Source: Gemmatimonadota bacterium
GTDB lineage: Bacteria; Gemmatimonadota; Gemmatimonadetes; Gemmatimonadales; GWC2-71-9
NCBI GenBank assembly: GCA_016713785.1
Contig: JADJOM010000003.1
Location: forward strand, 372,001-436,000
Reading direction: 5' to 3'
Length of the DNA: 64,000 nt
The notes under the pieces were generated by a model. That model saw only the letters and a list, made by a program, of their open reading frames with translations, did not search any database and was not told where the DNA came from. The position numbers and the translations under genes were made by a program. Below, in pieces: positions 36,964 to 45,975 of this stretch (position 1 is its first letter; the number at the start of each line of letters is the position of its first letter).

Positions 36964-38293
36964 ACGCCGCCGCCACGAATGAGGGCAGCGTGGCCACGCA
37001 GGCCCAGATGAAGAACGCGACGTAGCCCAGCCGGCCCTGGAGCCACCCGGCCCACATCCCCGGCAGCATCATCCCGAGCGCCATGAAGCCGGTGCAGATC
37101 GCGTAGTGGGCCGCCTTGTGCACCCGGGTGCCGTCGGCGCCGCCGGCCACCATCAGCATGTAGACCAGGTACGCGGTAAACCCGAAGCCGTAGCCGAACT
37201 GCTCCAGCGCGATCGCGCCGCTCACGAGCCCCAGCCCCGCCGGCTGCCAGGTGGCCAGCGCCACGAACACCAGGTTGGGCAGGTGCATGCAGAGCATGAG
37301 CGGCCACAGGACCCGCCGCAGTCCCGCGCGCGAGATGACCCAGCCGCCGAGCAGCCCGCCCAGCACCAGCGCGCTCACGCCCACCGTGCCGTACGCGATC
37401 CCCACGTCTTCCGTCCGCAGCCCGAGCCCCCCGACCTCCCGGGCGTCGAGCAGGAACGGCGTCACCAGCTTGAGCAGCTGGGCCTCGGCGAAGCGATAGA
37501 GCAGCAGGAACGCGAGGATGCGCCCGATTCCGGGCTGCCGGAAGAAGGCGGCGAAGACCTCCGCGAAGTCGGCGCCGAACGCCTGGCCCCGCGACACGGG
37601 CCGGTCGGCCGCCGGCTCGGGGAGCGCCCAGAGGTGGTAGAGCCCCGCCGCCGCGAAGACCGCCGCCAGCACCGCGAAGACCGTCACCCACGCCGTCACC
37701 ACGCTGCCGGTCTGCGCCTGCAGCCGGCCGGCCAGGTATACCAGGCCGCCCTGGCCCGCGATCATCGCCAGGCGGTAGAAGGTGCTGCGCACCCCCACGA
37801 AGGCGGCCTGGGTGTGCGGCGGCAGCGCCAGCAGGTAGAAGCCGTCGGCGGCGATGTCGTGGGTGGCCGACGCGAACGCCATCAGCCAGAACACCGCGAG
37901 GGTGAGCCGCAGGAACTGGGGGGCCGGGAGCGCCAGCGCCACCGTCGCGAGCGCCGCGCCGATGACGAACTGCAGCACGATCACCCAGCGGCGCTTGGTG
38001 CCCAGCAGGTCGACCAGCGGGCTCCACAGCGGCTTGATGACCCACGGGAGGTAGAGCCAGCTCGTGTAGAGGGCGATCTCGGTGTTGGAGATGCCGAGGT
38101 TCTTGTACAGCACCACTGCCAGCGTCATCACCACGACGTATGGCAGCCCCTGGCTGAAGTAGAGCGTGGGGATCCAGCGCCAGGGCTGGGCGGAGGAGCG
38201 ATCGGGCTGCGGGGGAGGGGCCACGGGGCTCGGCTGGAGGTCGGGGTCGGCGGCGACTGGGTGCAAGGTGGTCCGGTCGCTGGCCCTCGGCAA
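36923..38293 (-). CDS. MFS transporter, AmpG-like
   Basis: A 456-residue protein with about twelve membrane helices. After a Pro-rich N-terminal tail it shows PTLYFSQGLPYVVVMTLAVVL-type first helix, TSWLYLPWVIKPLWSPLVD and THDIAADGFYL, the sequence features of AmpG muropeptide permeases and related MFS proteins. AmpG imports anhydro-muropeptides for recycling, but the match is by motif only. It is on the minus strand, convergent with the AlkD-like gene (41-base overlap). Its start is 22 bases from the end of the ADOP gene on the same strand, so it may be in that operon. Confidence 0.8.
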   Translation of the reverse strand: MPRASDRTTLHPVAADPDLQPSPVAPPPQPDRSSAQPWRWIPTLYFSQGLPYVVVMTLAVVLYKNLGISNTEIALYTSWLYLPWVIKPLWSPLVDLLGTKRRWVIVLQFVIGAALATVALALPAPQFLRLTLAVFWLMAFASATHDIAADGFYLLALPPHTQAAFVGVRSTFYRLAMIAGQGGLVYLAGRLQAQTGSVVTAWVTVFAVLAAVFAAAGLYHLWALPEPAADRPVSRGQAFGADFAEVFAAFFRQPGIGRILAFLLLYRFAEAQLLKLVTPFLLDAREVGGLGLRTEDVGIAYGTVGVSALVLGGLLGGWVISRAGLRRVLWPLMLCMHLPNLVFVALATWQPAGLGLVSGAIALEQFGYGFGFTAYLVYMLMVAGGADGTRVHKAAHYAICTGFMALGMMLPGMWAGWLQGRLGYVAFFIWACVATLPSFVAAAFIHVEPGFGRQQR

Positions 38294-38314
38294 GCCGGTC
38301 GGGGCCGCGGCGCG

Positions 38315-41002
38315 CTAGTCCTCCCGCAGCGCGGTCATCGGATCCATCCGCGCCGCGCGCCAGGCGGGGATCGCCCCGGCAGCGAGGGCCACGAAGAGGA
38401 CCAGTGCCAGGGTGGCCCCGAGGGTGGCGGGGTCGCCGGGGCGCACGCCATACAGGAAGCTCTCGACTAGGCGGCCGCCGGCCAGCGCCCCCGCCAGCCC
38501 CAGGGCCAGGCCGGGCACCACCAGCCGGCCGACCTCCCCCACGATCATGCGCAGCACGCGCTGCCGCTCGGCCCCGAGCGCGAGCCGGATGCCGATCTCG
38601 TTGCGGCGCCGCGCCACGTTGTACGCCATGATGCCGTACAACCCCACCAGGGCCAGTACCAGCGCGAGGCCGCCGAAGAAGCCCGCGAGCGTGGCCAGCA
38701 GGCGTTCCCGTGCCAGTGAGCGAGCCACCTGGCTCTCGACCGTGAAGGCGGAGAACGAGGCCCGCGGATCGACCTCCGCGATCGCGGCCCGCACACTGGG
38801 GACCAGCGCGTCGGGGGCGCCGTCGGTCTTGAGGATGTAGGTGATGGCCCACGAGGGATCGGTCGCCTGTTCCAGGGCGGAGTAGACGATCGGCTCCGGC
38901 GCCTCCCGCAGGTTCCGGTACTTGGCGTCCTCCACGACCCCCACCACCGTCACCGCGAGCCGCGGGTCCGGGCCCGTCTCCAGCAGCAGGGACTGACCGA
39001 TCGGCGACTCGCCGGGGAAGAACTTCGACGCCATGGCCTGGTTGACGATCACGGCGGTCGGTCCGCCCGCCACGTCGTCCGGGCCGAAGTCCCGGCCCGC
39101 GACGAGGCGCGTGCCGCTGGCAGAGAAGTAGCCGCGACTGACGCGATTGAAGTAGCTCACCCGCTGCTGCCACTCGGTCGGCTCCGGCCGTCCGGGGCGG
39201 AAGACGCCCCCGTTCCATCCGGCCCCCGAGACGGGCAGCACCATGACCGACCCCGCCTCCTGCACGCCGGGCACGAGGCGGAGGCGTTCCAGGACCTGGC
39301 GCTCGAGGGCGATGCGCTGGGCATCGCCATATCCGCCGGCGATCAGGTTGAGGTTGACCGCCAGCCGTCCCTCCCGCTCGAAGCCGGGATCGACGGTGGC
39401 CAGGGTGCGGAAGGTGCCGAGCAGGAGGGCGGCGCCGCTCACCAGCACCAGCGAGAGCGCCACCTGGGCCAGCACCAGCCCCTTGCCGAGCGTCAGTCGG
39501 GCCGATCCGCCGGCCACCACACCGCGGCCCCCGGCGCGCATCGCGCCTTGCGGGTCGACCCGGGTGGCTCGCCACGCCGGGATCAGGCCGAACAGGAGTC
39601 CGGTGAGCACCGCGATCCCGGCGGTGAATCCCAGCAGGCGGAGGTCGGGCGAGAGGTCGAGCCACACCCCTCCGCCACGGGTGGACAGCATGCGCACCAG
39701 CAGGGTGCTGCTCCACCGGGCAAAGCAGACGCCCAGCGCCGCTCCGAGCAGCGCAAGCAGCAGGCTCTCGGTGAGGGCCTGCCGGATGAGGCGGCCGCGG
39801 CTCGCGCCGAGGGCCAGCCGCATCGCGATCTCGTGGCGCCGCGCGGCGCCCCGGGCGAGCAGCAGGTTGGCGACGTTGGCGCAGGCAATCAGCAGGACCA
39901 GCGCCACCACCCCCATGAGCATCAGGAGCGCCGGCCGGTAGGTCAGCCGCATCTCCGAGACGCCGGTGGCGGCCGGGACCGCCTGGAGCCGGCTCTCCCG
40001 GTAGCTGCGCAGGTTGTCCCCATCCCAGTCAGTGGGCGCCGTCGCGGCAAAGATCCCGGGTGAGAGCGCCGCCAGCCGGCCATCCACGTCGGCCGCCGTG
40101 AGCCCCGGCCGGGGGCGCCCGAGGATCGTCAGGAACCAGTACGCCCGGACGTCAAGCCCCGAGTTGGTTCCCTGGATGATGGCCTCGGCGCACAGCGGCA
40201 CGTACACCTGCACCGACCGCCCCACCTCCACCCCGAAGAATCCGGCCTGCGCCACACCGATCACTTCGAAGCCGCGGCCCTCGAGCGTCAGCGTGCGCCC
40301 GATGACCCCCGGATCGCCGCCGTACTCGGATTGCCAGAAGCCGTGCCCGAGCACGGCCAGGGCGGGGCAGCCACGATAGTCGTCTGCCCCGGAGAGCAGC
40401 CGGCCCGCCGCCGGCCGCACCCCGAGCGCGGGAAAGAAGTCGCCGCCGACGAAGTTGCCGGGGACATGCCGGGCCTCGCCGCTGCTGGCCAGGTTGAACG
40501 GCGTATATGAGAAGGCCAGGATGCCGCTGAAAATGTCCTGCTCGCGCCGCAGCGCCTCCCAGATCGGGTTGGTGAACTCCGCGCCGCCGGTCTCCCCGCG
40601 GGTGACCTGGACCAGCGCCTGCGGCTCGGTCACGGGCAGGGAGCGCAGCAGGAGGGCGTTGAAGAGGCTGAAGATCGCGGTGTTGGCGCCGATGCCCAGA
40701 CCGAGGGAGAGCATCACGGTCAGCGTGAACCCCGGGGAGGCGCGCAGCCCGCGCACCGCGTAGCGGAGGTCCTGGCTCAGGGTCCCGAGCCACGCCACGA
40801 TGTCGACCTCACGGGTCGCCTCACGCACCCCGGCACGATGCCCGAACTGCCGCCGGGCGGCCCGCTCCGCCTCGGCCCGCGGCAGGCCGCGCGCCTCGAG
40901 GGTGTCCGCCAGTTCGGCCAGGTGGAAATCGAGCTCCCGGTCCAGGTCCCGGCCGTGGCGGGCGGAGCGGACGAGGTTCTGCAGTCGGGCGAGCCAGCTC
41001 AT
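38315..41002 (-). CDS. ADOP-family permease (duplicated MacB/FtsX permease)
   Basis: An 895-residue protein of the acidobacterial duplicated orphan permease type. The N-terminal ~80 residues are a soluble helix pair (RHGRDLDRELDFHLAELADT, ERAARRQFG), followed by MacB-type FTLTVMLSLGLGIGANTAIF, a first periplasmic domain, FtsX helices (LLIACANVANLLLARGAARR), a second periplasmic domain and a second FtsX core (GLYGIMAYNVARRRNEIGIRL). No ATPase is encoded nearby. A PadR regulator lies directly upstream, the usual partner for this family. The function, export or signal, is unknown. Confidence 0.9.
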   Translation of the reverse strand: MSWLARLQNLVRSARHGRDLDRELDFHLAELADTLEARGLPRAEAERAARRQFGHRAGVREATREVDIVAWLGTLSQDLRYAVRGLRASPGFTLTVMLSLGLGIGANTAIFSLFNALLLRSLPVTEPQALVQVTRGETGGAEFTNPIWEALRREQDIFSGILAFSYTPFNLASSGEARHVPGNFVGGDFFPALGVRPAAGRLLSGADDYRGCPALAVLGHGFWQSEYGGDPGVIGRTLTLEGRGFEVIGVAQAGFFGVEVGRSVQVYVPLCAEAIIQGTNSGLDVRAYWFLTILGRPRPGLTAADVDGRLAALSPGIFAATAPTDWDGDNLRSYRESRLQAVPAATGVSEMRLTYRPALLMLMGVVALVLLIACANVANLLLARGAARRHEIAMRLALGASRGRLIRQALTESLLLALLGAALGVCFARWSSTLLVRMLSTRGGGVWLDLSPDLRLLGFTAGIAVLTGLLFGLIPAWRATRVDPQGAMRAGGRGVVAGGSARLTLGKGLVLAQVALSLVLVSGAALLLGTFRTLATVDPGFEREGRLAVNLNLIAGGYGDAQRIALERQVLERLRLVPGVQEAGSVMVLPVSGAGWNGGVFRPGRPEPTEWQQRVSYFNRVSRGYFSASGTRLVAGRDFGPDDVAGGPTAVIVNQAMASKFFPGESPIGQSLLLETGPDPRLAVTVVGVVEDAKYRNLREAPEPIVYSALEQATDPSWAITYILKTDGAPDALVPSVRAAIAEVDPRASFSAFTVESQVARSLARERLLATLAGFFGGLALVLALVGLYGIMAYNVARRRNEIGIRLALGAERQRVLRMIVGEVGRLVVPGLALGLAGALAGGRLVESFLYGVRPGDPATLGATLALVLFVALAAGAIPAWRAARMDPMTALRED

Positions 41003-41017
41003 GGGGTGCTCCCGGGC

Positions 41018-41353
41018 TCAGGCCAGGCGAAGGACGCGGTTGACGCCGGTGGTCAGGCGCTGCCAGCTCTCTTCCTCGACCGCAAGCTGCTTGCGGCCCA
41101 GCGCCGTGAGGCCGTAGAAGCGCGCCTCCCGGTTCTTCTCGGTGATGCCCCACTCGGCCTTGACCCATCCCTGCTGCTCCATGCGGTGCAGCGCGGGATA
41201 CAGCGATCCCTCCTCCACCCGGAGCAGGTCGTCCGACACCCGCTGGATATGGGCGGTGATCGCGTATCCGTGCAGCCGGCCCTGGGCGGCCAGGCACTTG
41301 AGGACGAGCAGGGCGAGGGTGCCCTGGAGGATGTCGTTCTTCGGCCGCGCCAT
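41018..41353 (-). CDS. PadR-family transcriptional regulator
   Basis: A 111-residue winged-helix protein with the family pattern ILQGTLALLVLKCLAAQGRLHGYAI, LLRVEEGSLYPALHRMEQQGWV and REARFYGLTALGRKQL. It is followed after 15 bases by the ADOP permease, so it probably controls that operon. GGGGAG precedes the ATG. An inverted repeat lies 13 bases upstream of its start and may be its operator. Confidence 0.9.
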   Translation of the reverse strand: MARPKNDILQGTLALLVLKCLAAQGRLHGYAITAHIQRVSDDLLRVEEGSLYPALHRMEQQGWVKAEWGITEKNREARFYGLTALGRKQLAVEEESWQRLTTGVNRVLRLA

Positions 41354-41365
41354 GTGCTCCCCGTT

Positions 41366-41387
41366 CTAGCTATGCATATCTAGCTAG
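41366..41387 (-). promoter_or_regulatory. Inverted repeat upstream of padR
   Basis: CTAGCTA and TAGCTAG form a perfect 7-base inverted repeat with an 8-base spacer (TGCATATC on the plus strand), 13 bases before the padR start. AT-rich dyads at this position are usual operators for PadR proteins. Confidence 0.6.
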
Positions 41388-41449
41388 GTATACGGTGGGG
41401 CCGGCGGGAGGTTTCGTCAAGCCGGGGAGGGGGGCGGCCGGGCGCCGGG

Positions 41450-42121
41450 TTAGGGCCGGCGCACCCCGTACCGTCCCAGCTCCGCCGCGGTCATCCGCAC
41501 CACGTCCACGGTCAGCGGGATCGGCGTGTGCGGCGTGTCGGTGGAGTCGCGCGGCGCGGCCACGATCCGTTCCACCACGTCCATGCCCGTGAACACCTGG
41601 CCGAACACCGTGTAGTTCCCGTCGAGCCGCTTGAGCCCGGCCGGGTTGGCCACGATGTAGAACTGGCACCCCGGGTCGACCTTGCCGGGATTGTCGTCGC
41701 GCCCCGCGCCGACGGCGCCGTAGACGTGGCGCAGGCTGTCGTGGAATTCCGGCGCCAGCAGGTCCGGGAAGTGCGAGAATCCCTCGGGGGTGTCGGGGCA
41801 GCCCCCCTGGGCGACGAAGTTGGGGATCACGCGGTTGAAGGTGAGCGAGTCCCAGTAGTGCGCCGCCGCCAGGCGGAGGAAGCTCGCCTTGTGCGCCGGG
41901 GTGCGGTCGTCGAGCAGGAAGCGGATCTCGCCCTGCGGGGTGCGGATCCGCCCCACCGCGTAGGTCTGGCCCGGGAGCGGCGCGGTGGCGCCGAGGAGCA
42001 GCGGCAGGAGCGCGAGCGAGGGCAGGAGGCGCGTGGCAATCGCTGGCACGGGATTGGTCCGGGTGAGGGGTGAGGGACTGCCCGGGGGAATATCCACGCG
42101 GGCGGGGAGGGGCGCCATCAC
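41450..42121 (-). CDS. Secreted cyclophilin-type peptidyl-prolyl isomerase
   Basis: Catalyses cis-trans isomerisation of prolyl bonds, probably in the periplasm. Motifs seen: FNRVIPNFVAQGG, matching the family F-H-R-V-I-x-x-F-M-x-Q-G-G; CQFYIVANPAGLKRLDGNYTVFGQV, matching Q-F-F-I-x-x-x-x-x-x-x-L-D-x-x-x-x-V-F-G; and VVERI. The Arg active residue is kept and His is replaced by Asn. A hydrophobic signal segment (IATRLLPSLALLPLLLG) starts at residue 28 of the longest frame. Starting at the GTG at 42049 would give a normal signal peptide; the ATG at 42121 overlaps the neighbouring stop. I list the longer frame but think the GTG is plausible. Confidence 0.82.
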   Translation of the reverse strand: MMAPLPARVDIPPGSPSPLTRTNPVPAIATRLLPSLALLPLLLGATAPLPGQTYAVGRIRTPQGEIRFLLDDRTPAHKASFLRLAAAHYWDSLTFNRVIPNFVAQGGCPDTPEGFSHFPDLLAPEFHDSLRHVYGAVGAGRDDNPGKVDPGCQFYIVANPAGLKRLDGNYTVFGQVFTGMDVVERIVAAPRDSTDTPHTPIPLTVDVVRMTAAELGRYGVRRP

Positions 42122-43176
42122 GGCGCCGGCGCGGCGTCGAGCAGCGCCCGCACCCGCGGCAGCACCTCGCGGCCGTAGCGCTCGATGCTGCCCAGCAGCT
42201 TCTCGTGGGCCAGCGGGCCCGAACTGTACTTCATCTGGAACCGCGCCAGGCCGAGCGCCTGCACGGTGGCCGCGACGCGGCGCGCCACGGTCTCCGCCGA
42301 GCCGACGTAGAGCGAGCCCGACTCGACCTCGCGCTCGAACTGGTCACGGGTGACAGGCGGCCAGCCGCGCTCCCGGCCGATCGTGTTCATGAGCCCCTGG
42401 TACCCCGGCCAGTAGTCGGCGCGCGCCTGGGCATCGCTCTCGCCGACGTAGCCCGGCGAGTGCACCCCCACCGGGAGCGGCTCCCGGCCCTGCTCCGCGA
42501 GGGAGCGGTGGTACAGCGCCACGTAGGGCGCAAAGCGCCGCGGGTCGCCCCCGATGATGGCGAGCATGAGCGGGAAGCCGTGGCGCGCGGCGCGCACCAC
42601 CGACTGCGGGCTCCCGCCCACGCCCACCCAGGTGCGCAGCGTCCCGCCCTCCGTGGGGGGATAGACCCGCTGGCCCGCGAGCGGCGCGCGGGTGGTGCCC
42701 CGCCAGGTGAGCGGCGTGCCGGTCCGGTCCTGCTCCAGGATCCGGGCGTAGAGGTCGAGCCGCTCCTCGAACAGCGTCTCGTACTGCCCCGTGTCGAACC
42801 CGAACAGGGGGAACGACTCCGTGAACGATCCCCGGCCCAGGATCACTTCGGCCCGGCCGCCGGAGGTGGCGTTGAGCGTGGAGAAGCGCTGGAACACGCG
42901 CACCGGGTCGTCGGAGCCGAGCACGGTGACGGCGGAGCCGAGCCGGAGGCGGGTGGTGCGTCCCGCGATCGTGGCGAGCACCATCTCGGGCGAGGAGATG
43001 GCGAAGTCGGGGCGGTGGTGTTCGCCGAGCCCGATGAAGTCCACGCCGACCTGGTCGGCGAGCACCGCCTCCTCGACCACGTGCCGGAGGACCTGGGCGT
43101 GGGGGAGGAGATGACCATCGGCACCACGGGTGACGTCACCGAAGGTGTCGAGCCCGAACTCGAGGGGTGGTGCCAT
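42118..43176 (-). CDS. LLM-class flavin-dependent oxidoreductase
   Basis: A 352-residue luciferase-like monooxygenase family protein (F420- or FMN-dependent). Motifs include FGLDTFGDV at the start, VGVDFIGLGEHHRPDFAISSP, LGSAVTVLGSDDPVRVFQRFSTL and GRAEVILGRGSF. The TIM-barrel pattern and length are normal. The substrate is unknown. It is followed by the cyclophilin gene with a 4-base overlap, but the functional link is unclear. The tRNA-Val gene lies 102 bases upstream. Confidence 0.87.
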   Translation of the reverse strand: MAPPLEFGLDTFGDVTRGADGHLLPHAQVLRHVVEEAVLADQVGVDFIGLGEHHRPDFAISSPEMVLATIAGRTTRLRLGSAVTVLGSDDPVRVFQRFSTLNATSGGRAEVILGRGSFTESFPLFGFDTGQYETLFEERLDLYARILEQDRTGTPLTWRGTTRAPLAGQRVYPPTEGGTLRTWVGVGGSPQSVVRAARHGFPLMLAIIGGDPRRFAPYVALYHRSLAEQGREPLPVGVHSPGYVGESDAQARADYWPGYQGLMNTIGRERGWPPVTRDQFEREVESGSLYVGSAETVARRVAATVQALGLARFQMKYSSGPLAHEKLLGSIERYGREVLPRVRALLDAAPAP

Positions 43177-43278
43177 GTGCGGTTCCTTGCCGAACGCCTT
43201 GGGGGACGGTGGGCGTCGCCGTCCGGAAGCAGAACAGCCCCCCGACCTGGCGCCGGGGAGCTGCTCGACAGTCTGCGA

Positions 43279-43352
43279 TGGGCGATGAGGGGCTCGAACC
43301 CCCGACCTCGCGCATGTGAGGCGCGCGCTCTAACCAGCTGAGCTAATCGCCC
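43279..43352 (-). tRNA. tRNA-Val (CAC)
   Basis: A 74-base cloverleaf on the minus strand. The acceptor GGGCGAT pairs with ATCGCCC, discriminator A follows, CCA is not encoded, the D arm is GCTC/GAGC, the anticodon stem is CGCGC/GCGCG and the loop CTCACAT gives anticodon CAC. The T arm is GGGGG/CCCTC with TTCGAGC, including one G-T pair. It reads valine codon GTG. Confidence 0.93.
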
Positions 43353-43450
43353 GTGATGGGGCTCCCCGGTGCCTTGGGGGCCGATAACCTACACCATGGC
43401 ACGGTGTTAAGGCAACCCCCGGTGCCGCGCGGTGCCCCCTCTCGGCCACC

Positions 43451-44443
43451 CTACGCGCCCCGGTGCGCCGCCAGCACCTCGGCCGGCGAGACCGTGGCCA
43501 CGCCGCGCTTGGCCACCTCCACCCCCGCGGCGATGTTGGCGACCTCCGCCGCCTCGATCGGCGTGGCCTTCGCCGCCAACGCCGTCCCGACCCACGCGGT
43601 GACGGTGTCCCCGGCGCCCGAGACGTCGTACACCTCGCGCGCCTCACTTTCGATCAGGTGCGGTGGCACCCCCGCATCGCGGTTCACCAGCACCATCCCG
43701 CCGGCCCCCAGGGTGAGCAGGAGGTTCTCCACCTGCAGGCGCCCCACCGCCTCGACCAGCGCCCGCGCCGAACTCAGGTCGATGCCCGGGATCGCCGCGC
43801 CGAGTTCCCGCCGGTTGGGCTTGAACACCGTCGCGCCGCGATACGCGAAGAAGGAACGGAACTTGGGATCCACCACGGTGGGCAGTCCGCGCGCCGCGGC
43901 CGCCTGCATCGTGGCGGCGATGACCCGGGGGTGGAGCACGCCCTTGTCGTAGTCCTCGAGCAGCACCGCGTCGGCCTGGGCGATGGCCTCGGTGGCCAGC
44001 GTGGCCAGCCGCGCGGCGGTCTCGGCGGCGAGCTCGCCCGCGTCTTCCTCGTCGATGCGCACCACCTGCTGCCCGCGGGCCACTACGCGGGTCTTGGTCG
44101 TGGTGGGGCGATCGGGGAGGGCCAGGAGGAACCGGTCATCGATCCCCAGGCGCCCCAGCTCGCCGCGCAGCGCCTCGCCGTCGCGATCGGCGCCCACCAC
44201 CGCCACCAGCTGGGCCTGGCCGCCGAGCGCCGCCACATTCGCCGCGACGTTGGCCGCGCCACCCAGCGCCAGCCGCCGCTCGGTGACGCTCACCACCGGC
44301 ACCGGCGCCTCGGGCGAGATCCGCTCGGTGTCGCCGAGGAGGTAGCGGTCGAGCATCGCGTCGCCGACGACCACCACGCGGCGGCCGCGCATCTGCTCCA
44401 GCAGGGCGGTGAGGCGGGGGCGAGGGAGCGCGGAGGTCGGCAT
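43451..44443 (-). CDS. PfkB-family heptose-7-phosphate kinase (RfaE/HldE N-domain)
   Basis: A 330-residue sugar kinase. It begins with a GDAMLDRYLLGDTERISPEA motif, the known HldE/RfaE kinase start, then ALGGAANVAANVAALGGQ, LVAVVGADRDGEALR and the anion-hole motif VYDVSGAGDTVTAWV. It probably phosphorylates D-glycero-D-manno-heptose 7-phosphate in ADP-heptose synthesis for lipopolysaccharide core. Only the kinase domain is here; the nucleotidyltransferase domain of fused HldE is absent and would be separate. It follows the Wzi-like gene by 1 base on the same strand. Confidence 0.85.
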   Translation of the reverse strand: MPTSALPRPRLTALLEQMRGRRVVVVGDAMLDRYLLGDTERISPEAPVPVVSVTERRLALGGAANVAANVAALGGQAQLVAVVGADRDGEALRGELGRLGIDDRFLLALPDRPTTTKTRVVARGQQVVRIDEEDAGELAAETAARLATLATEAIAQADAVLLEDYDKGVLHPRVIAATMQAAAARGLPTVVDPKFRSFFAYRGATVFKPNRRELGAAIPGIDLSSARALVEAVGRLQVENLLLTLGAGGMVLVNRDAGVPPHLIESEAREVYDVSGAGDTVTAWVGTALAAKATPIEAAEVANIAAGVEVAKRGVATVSPAEVLAAHRGA

Positions 44444-44444
44444 G

Positions 44445-45929
44445 CTAGAGGCGTCCTTGCCAGCGGGTGCCCAGGGTGGCCTGCAGCCGCGCGACGAATT
44501 CGGTGCGGCGGCGCCCCTCGACGTGATCGGCGTTCTGGAGGCGGTGGACCCCGGCGTTGAGGTGCAGCGCCAGCGGGCCGTGCCGCCCGCTCACGTCCAG
44601 GGCGGCGCGCCAGGTGCGTTCCACCGTCCCCAGGAAGAGGGTCGGCGTGTCGGCGAGGGCCTGCCCCGTGGGCCAGGGGTCGTTGATCCGCCCCTCGCCC
44701 TGGCGGAGCAGGGTCAGCTCGGGCGAGACCATCCATCCCGCCACCGGGGCACTCACCGTCACGGTCACCTGGTCATTATCGGCAAAGTTGCGCCCGAGTC
44801 CCACCCCCTCCTCGGTGAACGCCTCGAAGGGGCGCCCGGTCCGGAAGGCGAGGCTCGACGCCTGGGAGTAGCCGGCCCGCCAGGCCAGCGCCCGGCCCAG
44901 CGGTCCCTCCGCCTGCAGGGCGAAGGCGTAGCGGTTGGGCGCCGTGCCCGGCTGGTACTGGAAGTCGTCGAGCCCCAGCTGGGCGAGGAGCCGCACCGCC
45001 CCCACCCGCCAGGTGACGTCCGCGCCGAGCATGATGTTGCCGTCATCGCCCAGGCCGTACTCGTTGGCCAGCAGCAGCAGCGTGACGGGATTGCGGAACC
45101 GCGGCCCGAAGCTGCGTCCCGGTCCGGCCAGCACGGTGGTCTCCCACAGCCCGAGTTCCAGCCGCCGGCCGACGCGCGCGTGCAGGCGGTGGAGGAAGAA
45201 GTACCGGTTGATGGTGGCGCCGCTGCTGTCGGTGGCGTCCTCGAGCGTGGTGGCCTGCGCCGTGAGGCCCAGCCGCGCGGTACCGAGGGTGAGGCCCAGG
45301 GCGGGCCGCGGGTAGGCGGCGTTGCTCACGCCGATGCCGGGAAAGAGTGCCGGCCCCCAGTCCTGTTCCTGTTGCCCGTAGAACAGCTCGCCGTACCGGA
45401 ACTGGAGCGCGAGGTAGGCCTCGGGGTGACGGCCCGTGACCTTGAGGTTGTGCCGGCCCGACCAGTCGGGGTCCCTGGCCACCCGCGGCTCGAGGGTGGG
45501 GCGGGTCACCAGCACCACCGGGCCGTAGTGCGCTTCCACGCGCAGCTGGGCCAGCGGGCGGATGCCCTCGGGGCCGGCCGGGTGCAGCAGGTCGCGGCGG
45601 GCATCGGTGTAGCCCTGGCCGCCCGCGGCCACCCCCACCTCCCAGCGGGCCTCGACGGTATCCTCGGCCCAGGCGGCGCGGAGCCGGCCGGCGAGCGCGG
45701 TGTCGCGGAGCGTGCCGCGCGCCGCCGCGCTGTCCAGGGCCAGCAGGGCGTCCCGCCGGTGGAAGGGGCGGCGCTGGGGGGAGGGGTCGTCCACCTCGCC
45801 GCGGGTCACCAGGTGCTCGAAGGCGGGACGGTGCGGATCATCGAGCGCGACATACGGCGTGGACTGGGCCGCGAGCGGCAGGGCGGCAAGTCCGGTGAGC
45901 GCGATCACCAGGCGCGACGGGAGTGGCAT
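44445..45929 (-). CDS. Outer-membrane capsule assembly protein, Wzi-like
   Basis: A 494-residue protein with signal peptide MPLPSRLVIALTGLAALPLAAQ, then an N-terminal domain and a beta-barrel region with many alternating strands (LALQFRYGELFYGQQEQDWG, then PRPALGLTLGTARLGLTAQA). This pattern resembles the Wzi/capsule-assembly outer-membrane family, and the heptose kinase gene next to it fits a surface-sugar context. The assignment is moderate because barrel families are hard to tell apart by eye. It diverges from the asparaginase gene, with 46 bases between them. Confidence 0.7.
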   Translation of the reverse strand: MPLPSRLVIALTGLAALPLAAQSTPYVALDDPHRPAFEHLVTRGEVDDPSPQRRPFHRRDALLALDSAAARGTLRDTALAGRLRAAWAEDTVEARWEVGVAAGGQGYTDARRDLLHPAGPEGIRPLAQLRVEAHYGPVVLVTRPTLEPRVARDPDWSGRHNLKVTGRHPEAYLALQFRYGELFYGQQEQDWGPALFPGIGVSNAAYPRPALGLTLGTARLGLTAQATTLEDATDSSGATINRYFFLHRLHARVGRRLELGLWETTVLAGPGRSFGPRFRNPVTLLLLANEYGLGDDGNIMLGADVTWRVGAVRLLAQLGLDDFQYQPGTAPNRYAFALQAEGPLGRALAWRAGYSQASSLAFRTGRPFEAFTEEGVGLGRNFADNDQVTVTVSAPVAGWMVSPELTLLRQGEGRINDPWPTGQALADTPTLFLGTVERTWRAALDVSGRHGPLALHLNAGVHRLQNADHVEGRRRTEFVARLQATLGTRWQGRL

Positions 45930-45975
45930 GGCCCAAAGATACGGATTCCTTCCCGCTCCGCTATTTTGCTCCCCC

